Part shown: positions 18,577-27,236 of the stretch, one piece after another | Numbering within the stretch: the stretch's first letter is position 1 | Layout of the letters: each line of letters begins with the position of its first letter | NCBI RefSeq assembly: GCF_013170705.1 | Contig: NZ_CP033334.1 | Location: forward strand, 1,550,001-1,614,000 | Length of the DNA: 64,000 bases | DNA from: Mesorhizobium loti | GTDB lineage: Bacteria; Pseudomonadota; Alphaproteobacteria; Rhizobiales; Rhizobiaceae | Direction of reading: 5' to 3' | Translations under genes and position numbers: made by a program | The notes under the pieces: model-generated | Seen by the model: only the letters and a program-made list of their open reading frames with translations | Database searches by the model: none | What the model was told of the DNA's origin: nothing

Positions 18577-18623
18577 GTGCATGTCTTTGCCCCAAGACCG
18601 CAATACGGTTTGGGCATATGCAC
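18577..18623. repeat. Short palindromic dispersed repeat (copy 3)
   Basis: GTGCAT (18577-18582) and ATGCAC (18618-18623) flank an inner stem CCCAAGACCG/CGGTTTGGG. It is the same class as the copies at 6384-6429 and 7532-7580, here just downstream of tkt. Confidence 0.65.
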
Positions 18624-18628
18624 AGGCC

Positions 18629-20620
18629 TTACTTGGCGTGCAGGCGGGCCTCCGCCGCCTTGGCCGCCGCCTCGGCGGTGATGCCGAAATGCGGGTAGAG
18701 CTGCTCGATCGTGCCCGAGGCGCCGAAGCCGGTCATGCCGACGAAGATGCCGTCCGAACCGATGAGATGATCCCAGCCCTGGCGGATGCCGGCCTCGATC
18801 GCCATCTTGATCGGCGCGTTGCCGATCGTCTTCTTGCGGTAGTCGTCGCTCTGCTTGTCGAACAGTTCGAAGCAAGGCACCGAGACGACCCGGGTCGGGT
18901 GGCCGTGCTTCTCAAGCAAGTCACGGGCGCCAAGAGCGATCTCGACTTCGGAGCCGGTGGCGAAGATGGTCACCGCCGCCTCGCCGCTGGCCGCGGCCAG
19001 TTCATAGGCGCCCTGGCTGCTCAGGTTCTTGGCCGAGTGCTCGGTGCGAACCGTCGGCAGGTTCTGGCGAGTCAGCGCCAGGGTCGACGGCGTCTTTTCG
19101 GATTCGAGCGCGATCTGCCAGCATTCGGCGGTTTCCACCGCGTCGGCCGGACGGAAGACATTGTGGTTGGGGATGGCGCGCAGGGCCGCCAGATGCTCGA
19201 CCGGCTGGTGGGTCGGGCCGTCCTCGCCCAGACCAATGGAATCATGGGTCATGACGAAGATCGAGCGGATGCCCATCAGCGAGGAAAGCCGCATCGACGG
19301 GCGGGCATAGTCGGAGAAGCACATGAACGTGCCGCCATAGGCGATGAGGCCGCCATGCAGCGTCAGGCCGTTGATCGCGGCCGCCATGCCGTGCTCGCGG
19401 ATGCCGTAGTGGACATAGCGCTGGCCATAGTCGTCCGGCGTGATATTCTTGGTCTGGCTGGTCTTGGTGTTGTTGGAGCCGGTCAGGTCGGCGGAACCGC
19501 CGATGGTTTCCGGTACGGCGCCGTTGATGACTTCCAGCGCCATCTCGGACGATTTGCGGGTGGCGACCTTCGGCTTGTCGGCCGAGAGCTTCTTCTTGTA
19601 CTCGGCAATGACGGCGTCGAAGTTGGATGGCAGCTTGCCGGCGAGGCGGCGCTCGAACTCGGCCTTCAGCTTCGGCTCGGCCTTGGCGAGGCGGCCTTCC
19701 CAGTCGGTGCGCGGCTTGGCGCCGGCCTTGCCGGCCGCGCGCCATGCCTCCAGGATCTCGGCCGGGATCTCGAAGGGCGGCGACTGCCAGTTGAAGAACT
19801 TGCGCGCGCCGGCGATCTCGTCGGCGCCGAGCGGCGAGCCGTGCGCCTTGTTGGTGCCGGCCTTGGTCGGAGCGCCGAAGCCGATGGTCGTCTTGCAGGC
19901 GATCATCGTCGGCTTGTCGGAATGGCGGGCGGCCTCGATGGCGTAGGCGATCGCTTCCGGATCGGTGCCGTCGATATGGCTCGCATTCCAGCCGGAGGCC
20001 TGGAAGCGGGCGACCTGGTCGGTGTTGTCGGCGAGCGAAACCGGACCGTCGATCGAGATGTTGTTGTTGTCCCAGAAGACGATGAGCTTGTTGAGCTTCA
20101 GATGCCCGGCAAGCGCGATGGCTTCCTGGGAAACACCTTCCATCAGGCAGCCGTCGCCGGCCAGCACATAGGTGTAGTGGTCGACGAGGTCGTTGCCGAA
20201 GGCGGCGTTCATGATGCGCTCGCCAAGCGCGAAGCCGACCGAATTGGCCAGCCCCTGGCCGAGCGGGCCGGTTGTCGTCTCGATGCCGGTGGCATGGCCG
20301 TATTCGGGATGGCCGGCGGTCTTGGAGCCCAACTGGCGGAAATGCTTGATCTGGTCGATCGTCATGTCCTCGTAGCCGGTCAGGTAGAGCAGCGAATAGA
20401 GCAGCATCGAACCATGGCCGGCCGACAGGATGAAGCGGTCGCGGTCGGCCCAGTGCGGGGCCTTGGGATCGTATTTCAGGAAACGGGTGAACAGCACCGT
20501 GGCGATGTCGGCGCAGCCCATGGGCAGGCCGGGATGGCCGGAATTCGCCTTCTCAACGGCGTCCATGGAGAGAAAACGGATCGCATTGGCCATCCGGTCA
20601 TGTTGTTCACGCGACGTCAT
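18629..20620 (-). CDS. tkt: Transketolase
   Basis: A 663-residue thiamine-diphosphate enzyme that moves two-carbon units between sugar phosphates in the non-oxidative pentose phosphate pathway. Landmarks: [19 protein letters not shown] at the N-terminus, TPP-binding [18 protein letters not shown] with DNNNISIDG, the pyrimidine-site [14 protein letters not shown], and [19 protein letters not shown]. The ATG at 20620 ([16 protein letters not shown]) is preferred over 20 upstream codons that include low-complexity sequence. It heads the minus-strand tkt-gap-pgk block and is divergent from the DUF4164-zapA pair. Confidence 0.96.
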   Translation of the reverse strand: MTSREQHDRMANAIRFLSMDAVEKANSGHPGLPMGCADIATVLFTRFLKYDPKAPHWADRDRFILSAGHGSMLLYSLLYLTGYEDMTIDQIKHFRQLGSKTAGHPEYGHATGIETTTGPLGQGLANSVGFALGERIMNAAFGNDLVDHYTYVLAGDGCLMEGVSQEAIALAGHLKLNKLIVFWDNNNISIDGPVSLADNTDQVARFQASGWNASHIDGTDPEAIAYAIEAARHSDKPTMIACKTTIGFGAPTKAGTNKAHGSPLGADEIAGARKFFNWQSPPFEIPAEILEAWRAAGKAGAKPRTDWEGRLAKAEPKLKAEFERRLAGKLPSNFDAVIAEYKKKLSADKPKVATRKSSEMALEVINGAVPETIGGSADLTGSNNTKTSQTKNITPDDYGQRYVHYGIREHGMAAAINGLTLHGGLIAYGGTFMCFSDYARPSMRLSSLMGIRSIFVMTHDSIGLGEDGPTHQPVEHLAALRAIPNHNVFRPADAVETAECWQIALESEKTPSTLALTRQNLPTVRTEHSAKNLSSQGAYELAAASGEAAVTIFATGSEVEIALGARDLLEKHGHPTRVVSVPCFELFDKQSDDYRKKTIGNAPIKMAIEAGIRQGWDHLIGSDGIFVGMTGFGASGTIEQLYPHFGITAEAAAKAAEARLHAK

Positions 20621-20881
20621 GGTTCCTCCAGGGTGGGGGTTTGGGGGCTTGGGAGAGCCCTTGAAAAGGGTGCGCGACACATAGCAGGCGCGGGCTTTTA
20701 GTCAACAAATCGGGTGCACATTTGCCGGTCTTGTGATGCCGGCGGCGGGCCTACATTAGCGTTAGCGGGGGACAGTCGCGAGAGCTTTGTTGACGTTGCC
20801 TTCACCCGGTGCCTAATGTTTCCGAGATAACGCGTTCTGAACGCGAACGATTCGGTGATGGGCAGGGCACAGGACGAAGCC

Positions 20882-21154
20882 ATGACCGGGGAAAGCACGC
20901 TCAAGGAAGTCATCGCCAGGCTGGGCAAGGCCATCGAAGGGCTGGAGAACGCCGTCGCGGCCAAGCTGGAGCACGAGCGCGACTATTCGGAAGCCGAGGC
21001 CGAAGTGCAGCGGATGAATGCCGACCGCTCGCGGCTGGCGCAGGAACTCGACAATTCCGAAGCGCGCGCCGAACGGCTGGAAGACGCCAACAAGGAAGTC
21101 TCGCGACGGCTGGTGACCGCCATGGAAACCATCCGCGCCGTGTTGGACAGATAG
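20882..21154 (+). CDS. DUF4164 coiled-coil protein
   Basis: A 90-residue, highly charged, almost entirely helical protein (LEHERDYSEAEAEVQRMNAD, LDNSEARAERLEDANKEV) with clear heptads. DUF4164 genes sit immediately before zapA in many Rhizobiales, and the same 10-base spacing here implies co-transcription. A role in septation alongside ZapA is inferred from this conserved pairing only. The ATG at 20882 is preferred; earlier in-frame GTG and ATG codons at 20855 and 20858 are also possible. Confidence 0.78.
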   Translation: MTGESTLKEVIARLGKAIEGLENAVAAKLEHERDYSEAEAEVQRMNADRSRLAQELDNSEARAERLEDANKEVSRRLVTAMETIRAVLDR

Positions 21155-21164
21155 GAGCTGGCCC

Positions 21165-21530
21165 ATGGCACAGGTCACGGTTTCAATCGACGGCAAGCAA
21201 TACCGCATGGCCTGCGACGAGGGCCAGGAAGAGCACCTGATCGACCTTGCCGAGCGCTTCGACCGTTATGTCTCGCACCTGAAGGACTCGTTCGGCGAGA
21301 TCGGCGACCAGCGGCTGACGGTCATGGCGGGCATCATGGTGATGGACGAGCTGTCGGAGCTGCAGAAACGCGTCAAGGGTATGGAAAGCGAAGTGCTGAC
21401 CTTGCGCAAGACGCGCGACGAGGCGTTGACCAAGGCCGACAAGAGCGACAGCGTGCTGACCAACGCGCTCGGCGCGCTGGCGCAGCGCATGGAAGATCTG
21501 ACGGCGACGCTGGCGATCAACAAGGCCTGA
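21165..21530 (+). CDS. zapA: Cell division protein ZapA
   Basis: A 121-residue protein with the ZapA layout: an N-terminal beta/alpha head (MAQVTVSIDGKQYRMACDEG, then LIDLAERFDRYV) and a long C-terminal coiled coil (MVMDELSELQKRVKGMESEV). ZapA binds FtsZ polymers and promotes their bundling at mid-cell. A GGAGCTGGCCC ribosome site lies just before the ATG, directly after the DUF4164 gene. In several alphaproteobacteria the 6S RNA gene follows zapA; I could not identify it with confidence in the following 220 bases. Confidence 0.88.
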   Translation: MAQVTVSIDGKQYRMACDEGQEEHLIDLAERFDRYVSHLKDSFGEIGDQRLTVMAGIMVMDELSELQKRVKGMESEVLTLRKTRDEALTKADKSDSVLTNALGALAQRMEDLTATLAINKA

Positions 21531-21750
21531 GTTGCCGAAGCCTCGCCCGTGCAACCGGAAGGCTCTTGCGCCGGCACCGTCGGCAGCATGAAAATGCTCA
21601 TTCCGCCGCCGACAAGAGTTTCATATTATCTTGCAGTCGCGATTTTTGCGCTAAGATGCGGCTGTGCCGGAGGGCGGGCGCCTGGTGGCGGCACGGTTTG
21701 CCGCCCGCCGCGCTGAACCGGGGATCAGATCAGCTACAGGGGAATGTGCC

Positions 21751-22410
21751 ATGAGCCTTCGTATCAACGACATCGCGCCGGACTTCACCGCCGAGACCAC
21801 GCAAGGAGAGATCAAGTTCCATGACTGGATCGGCGACGGCTGGGCGATCCTGTTTAGCCATCCGAAGAACTTCACACCGGTCTGCACGACCGAGCTTGGC
21901 ACGATGGCGGGGCTGGAAGGCGAGTTCAAGAAGCGCAACGTCAAGATCATCGGCATCTCCGTCGATCCGGTCGCGAGCCACGAAAAGTGGCAGGCCGACA
22001 TCAAGACGGCGACCGGCCATTCGGTGCACTATCCGCTGATCGGCGACAAGGACCTCAAGGTCGCCAAGCTTTACGACATGCTTCCCGCCGGTGCCGGCGA
22101 AACCTCGGAGGGCCGCACGCCCGCCGACAACGCCACGGTGCGCTCGGTCTATGTCATCGGACCGGACAAGAAGATCAAGCTGGTGCTGACCTATCCGATG
22201 ACCACGGGCCGCAACTTCGACGAGATTCTGCGCGCGGTCGATTCCATGCAGCTCACCGCCAAGCATCAGGTGGCGACGCCGGCCAACTGGAAACAGGGCG
22301 AGGACGTCATCATCACCGCCGCCGTCTCCAACGAGGATGCGATCAAGCGCTTCGGCGCCTACGAAACCATCCTGCCCTATCTCAGGAAGACCAAGCAGCC
22401 ATCCGCCTGA
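21751..22410 (+). CDS. 1-Cys peroxiredoxin (Prx6 type)
   Basis: A 219-residue thiol peroxidase. The catalytic Cys45 lies in LFSHPKNFTPVCTTELGTMA. The Prx6-type C-terminal extension (GRTPADNATVRSVYVIGPDK, then LTYPMTTGRNFDEILR) is present, and there is no resolving Cys of the 2-Cys class. It reduces hydrogen peroxide and organic peroxides in the cytoplasm. The ATG at 21751 begins the conserved MSLRINDIAPDF; the frame is open 29 codons further upstream. The 220-base leader from zapA could hold its promoter (TTGCAG and TAAGAT near 21631-21657, poor spacing). Confidence 0.92.
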   Translation: MSLRINDIAPDFTAETTQGEIKFHDWIGDGWAILFSHPKNFTPVCTTELGTMAGLEGEFKKRNVKIIGISVDPVASHEKWQADIKTATGHSVHYPLIGDKDLKVAKLYDMLPAGAGETSEGRTPADNATVRSVYVIGPDKKIKLVLTYPMTTGRNFDEILRAVDSMQLTAKHQVATPANWKQGEDVIITAAVSNEDAIKRFGAYETILPYLRKTKQPSA

Positions 22411-22505
22411 AGCAGGCGCACCGGAACAGTTTTTGGCTTTTCCGCCCTCGCGGGCCACGTCATGCTTGACTGGTCCGCGACGGTGGACAACCATGCTCCC
22501 GTTGG

Positions 22506-23429
22506 GTGCCGGTGGAGAAAATTGTTCCCGCCGGCGATGGGTCGAGGGAGCCGGAAGTGGACGTAACTTTGGCCAGGCCAATGGTCAGGGGCTTCTATGA
22601 CAAGCCGACCGGGGCCATCCAGTATGTCGTCACCGACCCTGCCACGAAGCGGTGTGCCGTCATCGATCCGGTCCTCGACTTCGACGAGAAATCCGGCGCG
22701 ACGGGTACGAAGAGCGCGGATGCCTTGCTCGATTTCATCAGGGAAAGCGGGCTGGAGCTGGAATGGATCCTCGACACGCACCCGCATGCCGACCATTTCT
22801 CCGCAGCGCACTACCTGAAACAGAAGACCGGAGCACCGATGGCGATCGGCAACAGGATCGTCGACGTCCAGAACCTGTGGAAGGCGATCTACAACTGGCC
22901 GGATTTTCCCGCCGACGGCTCGCAGTGGGACAGGCTGTTCGCAGAGGGCCAAACCTTCCGGGTCGGAACCATGCCGGTCAAGGTGCTGTTCTCGCCGGGG
23001 CACACGCTGGCCTCGATCACCTATGTGATCGGCGATGCCGCCTTCATCCACGATACGCTGTTCATGCCCGACAGCGGCACGGCGCGGGCCGATTTTCCCG
23101 GCGGCAGTGCCGCGCGGCTGTGGCACTCGATCCAGGGCATACTGGCGCTGCCCGACGAGACGCGCGTCTTTGTCGGGCATGATTATCAGGCCGGTGGCCG
23201 CGAGCCGTTGTGGGAAAGCACGGTGGCCGCGCAGAAGGCGACCAACATCCATCTCGTTGCAGCGCGCAACGAGGCCGAGTTCGTCGCCCTGCGCGAGGCC
23301 CGCGACCGGACATTGCCGATGCCGCGGCTGATCCTGCATGCGCTGCAGGTCAACATGAATGGCGGACGGCTGCCGGAACCGGAAGCCAATGGCCGGCGGT
23401 ACCTGAAGTTTCCGCTGGATGGGCTTTGA
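22506..23429 (+). CDS. MBL-fold metallohydrolase, ETHE1/persulfide-dioxygenase-like
   Basis: About 290-307 residues. The metallo-beta-lactamase motif THPHADHFSAAHYL supplies the first metal ligands, FSPGHTLASITYVIGDAAF the next His, and HDTLFMPDSGTARADF with VFVGHDY the last Asp and His. The order and length match ETHE1/Blh-type proteins that oxidise glutathione persulfide or act in sulfide defence. Some of the leading residues may not be translated: GTG at 22506 opens the frame, but a GTG at 22557 has a better ribosome site (GAGGGA) and ATG at 22581 begins the conserved region. No BigR-type regulator is adjacent. Confidence 0.8.
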   Translation: MPVEKIVPAGDGSREPEVDVTLARPMVRGFYDKPTGAIQYVVTDPATKRCAVIDPVLDFDEKSGATGTKSADALLDFIRESGLELEWILDTHPHADHFSAAHYLKQKTGAPMAIGNRIVDVQNLWKAIYNWPDFPADGSQWDRLFAEGQTFRVGTMPVKVLFSPGHTLASITYVIGDAAFIHDTLFMPDSGTARADFPGGSAARLWHSIQGILALPDETRVFVGHDYQAGGREPLWESTVAAQKATNIHLVAARNEAEFVALREARDRTLPMPRLILHALQVNMNGGRLPEPEANGRRYLKFPLDGL

Positions 23430-23454
23430 AGGCGCGGCGCCGCACGGTTAGTTC

Positions 23455-23613
23455 CTCCCCGTCACTATACGGGGAGAAGGTGGCGGCAGCCGGATGAGGG
23501 GCGGCGCCAACGTTTATTATGATCACGCCGCTGCTCGTGTGGTGGCAAACCCGCAATCTCGGCGCTGCCCCTCATTGTCCTGCTGGACATTCTCCCCGTA
23601 TAGTGACGGGGAG
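23455..23613. mobile_element. Palindromic MITE-like dispersed element
   Basis: About 159 bases with long terminal inverted repeats of about 53 bases (23455-23508 and 23561-23613). Each end is itself a hairpin reading CTCCCCGTCACTATACGGGGAG or its complement, and the inner part has GATGAGGGGCGGCGCC against GGCGCTGCCCCTCAT. No ORF inside. This type of element is abundant between genes in Mesorhizobium. Confidence 0.75.
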
Positions 23614-23654
23614 AAAGGGCTGTGGGGCCGGTTTCGCCAAATCGCTGGCATCAC

Positions 23655-23689
23655 AAAAAAGGCGGCGCCAGTTTCCTGGCGCCGCCCTT
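23655..23689 (-). terminator. Rho-independent terminator of rpoH
   Basis: The 11-bp stem GGCGGCGCCAG/CTGGCGCCGCC with a TTTC loop is followed by six T on the minus strand, 23 bases after the rpoH stop. Confidence 0.9.
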
Positions 23690-23711
23690 TGTTCATTGCC
23701 GAACCCGGTCT

Positions 23712-24623
23712 TTAAGCCGCCGGCTGGGCCTCGATGGTGCGCAGGGCCTGGGTCTGGCGCTTGGCGGCGGCCTTGACCGCATCCTGCACCTTCTCGAAGG
23801 CGCGCACCTCGATCTGGCGCACGCGCTCGCGGCTGATGTCGAACTCGGACGACAGCTCTTCCAGGGTCAGAGGCTCCTCGGCGAGGCGACGCGCCTCGAA
23901 GATGCGCCGCTCGCGGTCGTTGAGCACGGCAAGAGCGCCCGACAGCATGCCGCGCCGGTTTTCCAGCTCGTCCTGCTCGATCAGCATCTCTTCCTGGCTT
24001 TCGTGGTCGTCGACCAGCCAGTCCTGCCATTCGCCGGATTCGCCTTCCGTCGCACGGATAGGGGCGTTGAGCGAGGCGTCGCCCGACAGGCGGCGGTTCA
24101 TCGACACCACTTCGGCTTCGGAAACGTTGAGCCGCGTGGCGATCTCTGCGATCTGGTCGGGCTTGAGGTCGCCGTCGTCCAGCGCCTGGATCTTGCCCTT
24201 CACCTTGCGCAGGTTGAAGAACAGGCGCTTCTGGTTGGCGGTCGTGCCCATCTTGACCAGGCTCCACGAGCGCAGGATGTATTCCTGTATCGAGGCCTTG
24301 ATCCACCACATGGCGTAGGTCGCGAGGCGGAAGCCACGTTCGGGTTCGAATTTCTTGACGGCCTGCATCAGGCCGACATTGCCCTCCGAGATCACTTCGC
24401 CGATCGGCAGGCCGTAGCCGCGATAGCCCATGGCGATCTTGGCGACGAGCCTCAAATGGCTGGTGACGAGCTTGTGCGCAGCGGAAGTGTCTTCATGCTC
24501 GGCATAACGCTTGGCGAGCATGTACTCTTCCTGCGGCTGAAGCATGGGAAAGCGGCGGATTTCTTCCAGGTAGCGGCTGAGGCCGCCTTCGCCGGAAACG
24601 ATACTGGGTAGTGACTGGGCCAT
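23712..24623 (-). CDS. rpoH: RNA polymerase heat-shock sigma factor RpoH
   Basis: A 303-residue sigma-70-family factor directing heat-shock and oxidative-stress transcription. Region 2 reads LRLVAKIAMGYRGYGLPIGE, then GNVGLMQAVKKFEPERGFRL and ATYAMWWIKASIQEYILRSW. The RpoH-box hallmark QKRLFFNLRKVKGKI follows near residue 135. Region 4 contains ERRIFEARRLAEEPLTLEEL and DISRERVRQIEVRAFEKV. Rhizobia often carry more than one rpoH; paralogue number cannot be seen here. The 210-base upstream gap lacks other genes. Confidence 0.95.
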   Translation of the reverse strand: MAQSLPSIVSGEGGLSRYLEEIRRFPMLQPQEEYMLAKRYAEHEDTSAAHKLVTSHLRLVAKIAMGYRGYGLPIGEVISEGNVGLMQAVKKFEPERGFRLATYAMWWIKASIQEYILRSWSLVKMGTTANQKRLFFNLRKVKGKIQALDDGDLKPDQIAEIATRLNVSEAEVVSMNRRLSGDASLNAPIRATEGESGEWQDWLVDDHESQEEMLIEQDELENRRGMLSGALAVLNDRERRIFEARRLAEEPLTLEELSSEFDISRERVRQIEVRAFEKVQDAVKAAAKRQTQALRTIEAQPAA

Positions 24624-24835
24624 GATAGCGCCCCCTCTCTATTGGAGTGATGCCCCCGAAACGCGGCGGGCATGTGACGCGAACACCAAAAGGCTCGCTC
24701 GCGACATCTGATCTTATACAGGAACAAAACCAGAAAAGACAGACATTTGTTCAACACGAAACAGTGTGTCACGTTGAAGTGAACAATGCCAGTCAGGTTT
24801 TTTGATGGCTGGTTTCGAGCTCGTTGATGGCAGGT

Positions 24836-25891
24836 TCAGAGATTACGAAAGCCGCCGACGAGTTCCTCCATGTCCCTCGGTATCGGCGCCTCGAACCTCA
24901 TCGGTAGATGGGTATCCGGATGGCGAAATGCAAGGAGCCAGGCGTGCAAAGCTTGCCGGGAAAATGCCTTGACCTGACTTTTCAGGGGTTCCGGCAGGCG
25001 ATTGGCCTTGGTGCGGTAGGCCTGGCCATAGTCAGGATCGCCGATCACCGGGTGGCCGATATGGGCCATATGGACGCGGATCTGGTGGGTGCGGCCCGTC
25101 TCCAGCCGGCATTCGACCAGGCTGGCGGTCGCGAACGCCTGTTGGTTCTCGCCGAAACGCTCCTGAACGGCGAAATGGGTGACGGCATGGCGAGCGTCGT
25201 CGCGGCCTTCCGGCACCACGGCGCGGCGCACCCGGTCGGCGGCGCGGCCGAGCGGTGCGTCGACTGTTCCGGTCGGCCTTTGCGGGATGCCCCAGACCAG
25301 GGCCAGGTAGGCGCGTTCGAGATCGCCGGTCCGGCCATGGTCGGCGAAGGCCTCTGACAGGGCCTTGTGGGCGCGGTCGGTCTTGGCCACCACCATGACG
25401 CCGCTGGTCTCCTTGTCGAGACGATGGACGATGCCTGGCCGGCGCACCCCGCCAATGCCGGAAAGGCTGTCGCCGCAATGATGGATCAGCGCGTTGACCA
25501 GCGTGCCGGTCCAGTTGCCGGCGCCGGGATGCACGACCAGCCCCGCCGGCTTGTTGATGACGATCAGCGCGTCGTCTTCATAGAGTACGTCGAGGGCGAT
25601 GTCCTCGCCCTGTGGCGCGGCCGGCTCCGGCTCCGGCATCGCGACCGATACACGTTCGCCTGGTGTCATCTTGCGCTTGGTCTCGTCGACCGGCTTGCCG
25701 TCGACCCTGACCGCGCCTTGCCGGATCAGCATCTGCACGCGGCTGCGCGACATATCAGGGCCAAGGCTGGCCGCCAGCCATTGGTCGAGCCGCTGGCCGG
25801 CCGCATCTTCGCCCGCTATCAGCGCGGTGGGTGCTGCCTCTGTCAATTGGTCCCCTATCAATTCGGGGGCCTCTTCGTTATGAGCGCTCAT
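24836..25891 (-). CDS. RluA/RluD-family 23S rRNA pseudouridine synthase
   Basis: A 351-residue enzyme. The N-terminal S4 RNA-binding domain spans about residues 30-95 (AGQRLDQWLAASL, SRSRVQMLIRQGAVRVDGK). The catalytic domain carries INKPAGLVVHPGAG, the motif HRLDKETSGVMVVAKT with the invariant Asp, and ECRLETGRTHQIRVHMAHIG. It most resembles RluD, which modifies helix 69 of 23S rRNA. The start at 25891 (MSAHNEEAPEL) is supported because the N-terminal extension beyond it belongs antisense to the neighbour. Its start is only 27 bases from the divergent DUF6476-like gene. Confidence 0.9.
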   Translation of the reverse strand: MSAHNEEAPELIGDQLTEAAPTALIAGEDAAGQRLDQWLAASLGPDMSRSRVQMLIRQGAVRVDGKPVDETKRKMTPGERVSVAMPEPEPAAPQGEDIALDVLYEDDALIVINKPAGLVVHPGAGNWTGTLVNALIHHCGDSLSGIGGVRRPGIVHRLDKETSGVMVVAKTDRAHKALSEAFADHGRTGDLERAYLALVWGIPQRPTGTVDAPLGRAADRVRRAVVPEGRDDARHAVTHFAVQERFGENQQAFATASLVECRLETGRTHQIRVHMAHIGHPVIGDPDYGQAYRTKANRLPEPLKSQVKAFSRQALHAWLLAFRHPDTHLPMRFEAPIPRDMEELVGGFRNL

Positions 25892-25918
25892 CGAAAAACC
25901 GTTCCGGAATGTTTTGCC

Positions 25919-26302
25919 ATGGCCCGGCCCGCTGCCGAAGAAGATCAGGAAAAGCCGCTCGATCCCGAGGTCGAAAAGATGCGTGGCAAGCTCGTCCGCT
26001 TCATGGCCATCAATCTCGGCCTGCTGTTGCTGGCTCTTATGGTGGTGATCGCGGCGATTGTCTACAAAGCGCGCAAAGCATCTCCCGAGAACCCGCCATC
26101 GGTCGGCGATATCCAGGTGCCCGCCGGCGAGCCGTTGAGCGGCGACATCGTGCTGCCGGTCGGCGCCAAGGTGGTGAGCCAGTCGCTGTCCGGCAATCGC
26201 ATCTCGATCGATGCCGAACTTGCCGACGGCGGCCGCACGATCTTCGTCTATGACATTGGCGAGCGTCGCCTGATCGGCCGTTTCGCTGTTCGCAGCAGAT
26301 GA
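25919..26302 (+). CDS. Single-pass membrane protein, DUF6476-like
   Basis: A 127-residue protein. An acidic N-terminus (MARPAAEEDQEKPLDPEVEK) leads to one membrane helix at residues about 36-58 (FMAINLGLLLLALMVVIAAI), then a soluble beta-rich domain (LSGDIVLPVGAKVVSQSLSG, FVYDIGERRLIGRF). I associate this with the small DUF6476-type proteins found opposite rluD in Rhizobiales; the name is from memory of that arrangement. A start at 25880 would overlap the rluD start codon on the other strand. Function unknown. Confidence 0.75.
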   Translation: MARPAAEEDQEKPLDPEVEKMRGKLVRFMAINLGLLLLALMVVIAAIVYKARKASPENPPSVGDIQVPAGEPLSGDIVLPVGAKVVSQSLSGNRISIDAELADGGRTIFVYDIGERRLIGRFAVRSR

Positions 26303-26330
26303 CAGGCCGCAACCACGAGCAGGCCCAAGC

Positions 26331-26738
26331 ATGAAGGATTTTGCCGAACATCGCCGTGTCGCGACCGTGGCGCTGGTCGTCGCCGATTATGACGAGGCGA
26401 TCGCCTGGTATGTCGGGCGGCTGGGTTTCCTGCTCACCGAGGATGTCGATCTCGGCGGCGGCAAGCGCTGGGTGACGGTGGCGCCGGCCAACGGGCAAGG
26501 CGCCAGGCTGCTGCTGGCCGAGGCGTCCGACGAGGCGCAAAGGCAAAGCATCGGCAACCAGACCGGCGGCCGGGTCTTCCTGTTCCTCGAAACCGATGAC
26601 TTTGCACGTGACCATGCGACGATGCTGGAGAAGGGGATCGAATTCCGCGAAGCGCCGCGTTTCGAACCCTATGGCACGGTCGCTGTTTTCGCCGATCTCC
26701 ACGGCAATCTCTGGGACTTGATCGAGCCGAGACGGTAG
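26331..26738 (+). CDS. VOC-family (glyoxalase/bleomycin-resistance fold) protein
   Basis: A 135-residue single VOC module. Features: VATVALVVADYDEAIAWYVG at the first strand/helix, LGFLLTEDVDLGGGKRWVTV, VFLFLETDDFARDH for the second half, and the C-terminal ligand region AVFADLHGNLWDLIEP. Family members bind a divalent metal and act as lyases, dioxygenases or antibiotic-binding proteins; nothing more specific can be said. It follows the DUF6476-like gene by 28 bases and may share its transcript. Confidence 0.83.
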   Translation: MKDFAEHRRVATVALVVADYDEAIAWYVGRLGFLLTEDVDLGGGKRWVTVAPANGQGARLLLAEASDEAQRQSIGNQTGGRVFLFLETDDFARDHATMLEKGIEFREAPRFEPYGTVAVFADLHGNLWDLIEPRR

Positions 26739-26829
26739 GTCTGCCGCCGGTTTTCCCTCGATGCGGTAAAGCCGCCGAACCCCAGTTGCTTTTTCCCGGC
26801 CGTCAGCCTATATCGCCGGTTCTTGAGCG

Positions 26830-26903
26830 CGCCCATCGTCTAGCGGTCAGGACACCGCCCTCTCACGGCGGGAACAGGGGTTCGATTCCCCTTGGGCGTA
26901 CCA
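26830..26903 (+). tRNA. tRNA-Glu (anticodon CTC)
   Basis: The full cloverleaf can be folded: acceptor stem GCGCCCA with TGGGCGT (first pair G-T), D-arm containing TAGCGGTCAGGA, anticodon stem CCGCC/GGCGG around loop CTCTCAC with anticodon CTC, T-arm AGGGG-TTCGATT-CCCCT, discriminator A and an encoded CCA. It decodes GAG. tRNA-Glu genes are known integration sites, and the sequence to its right is accessory in character. Confidence 0.95.
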
Positions 26904-26931
26904 ACGATTTCCATTGCCGTTGCAGTAGAAG

Positions 26932-27117
26932 TCATAAACGAACTGCCTCGTTGGCTCGCCACATCAGGGCATAGTTCTGTCCGCAAAATTGATACCGCGC
27001 CACGCCGTACACTGTAGGTGGGCGGTAATATCGGCCGCAGTAGCCGTTGACTGCGAAGCGCACTTTTCTCCCATCGCTGGCCGCTCTACGGGCGCCAACA
27101 GCTGAAAGTGTGCACAT
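26932..27117 (-). CDS. Small hypothetical protein (61 aa), Cys/Tyr-rich
   Basis: The ATG-started frame ends with a coding-looking segment, VNGYCGRYYRPPTVYGVARY then FCGQNYALMWRANEAVRL. Length is short and the start has only a weak ribosome site, so this could be the tail of a decayed gene. It is the only candidate in the 333-base gap between the tRNA and the methyltransferase gene, which otherwise holds a small hairpin (ACTCCCCG/CGGGGAGT near 27182-27203). Not recognised. Confidence 0.33.
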   Translation of the reverse strand: MCTLSAVGARRAASDGRKVRFAVNGYCGRYYRPPTVYGVARYQFCGQNYALMWRANEAVRL

Positions 27118-27236
27118 GTGCTTTCGCCCCGCCGAGAAAAGCCGTGGCCGTCACCGAACAGGTTTCCCCAAATGTTCAACTCCCCGAGTTGCCGGGGAGT
27201 GGGCCATCCGCCGGGTCCGCTTCTATGGGGGCTCGA

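Noticed and set aside
21531..21750. Possible 6S RNA (ssrS) gene after zapA
   Set aside because: Synteny in other alphaproteobacteria makes it tempting, and the stretch is GC-rich with stems, but I could not fold the long open-bubble hairpin by eye. A covariance-model search for 6S RNA would decide.
26904..27236. attR-like duplicate of the tRNA-Glu 3' end
   Set aside because: No repeat of the T-arm sequence was found in the next 6 kb by eye; without it or an integrase an integrated element cannot be claimed.
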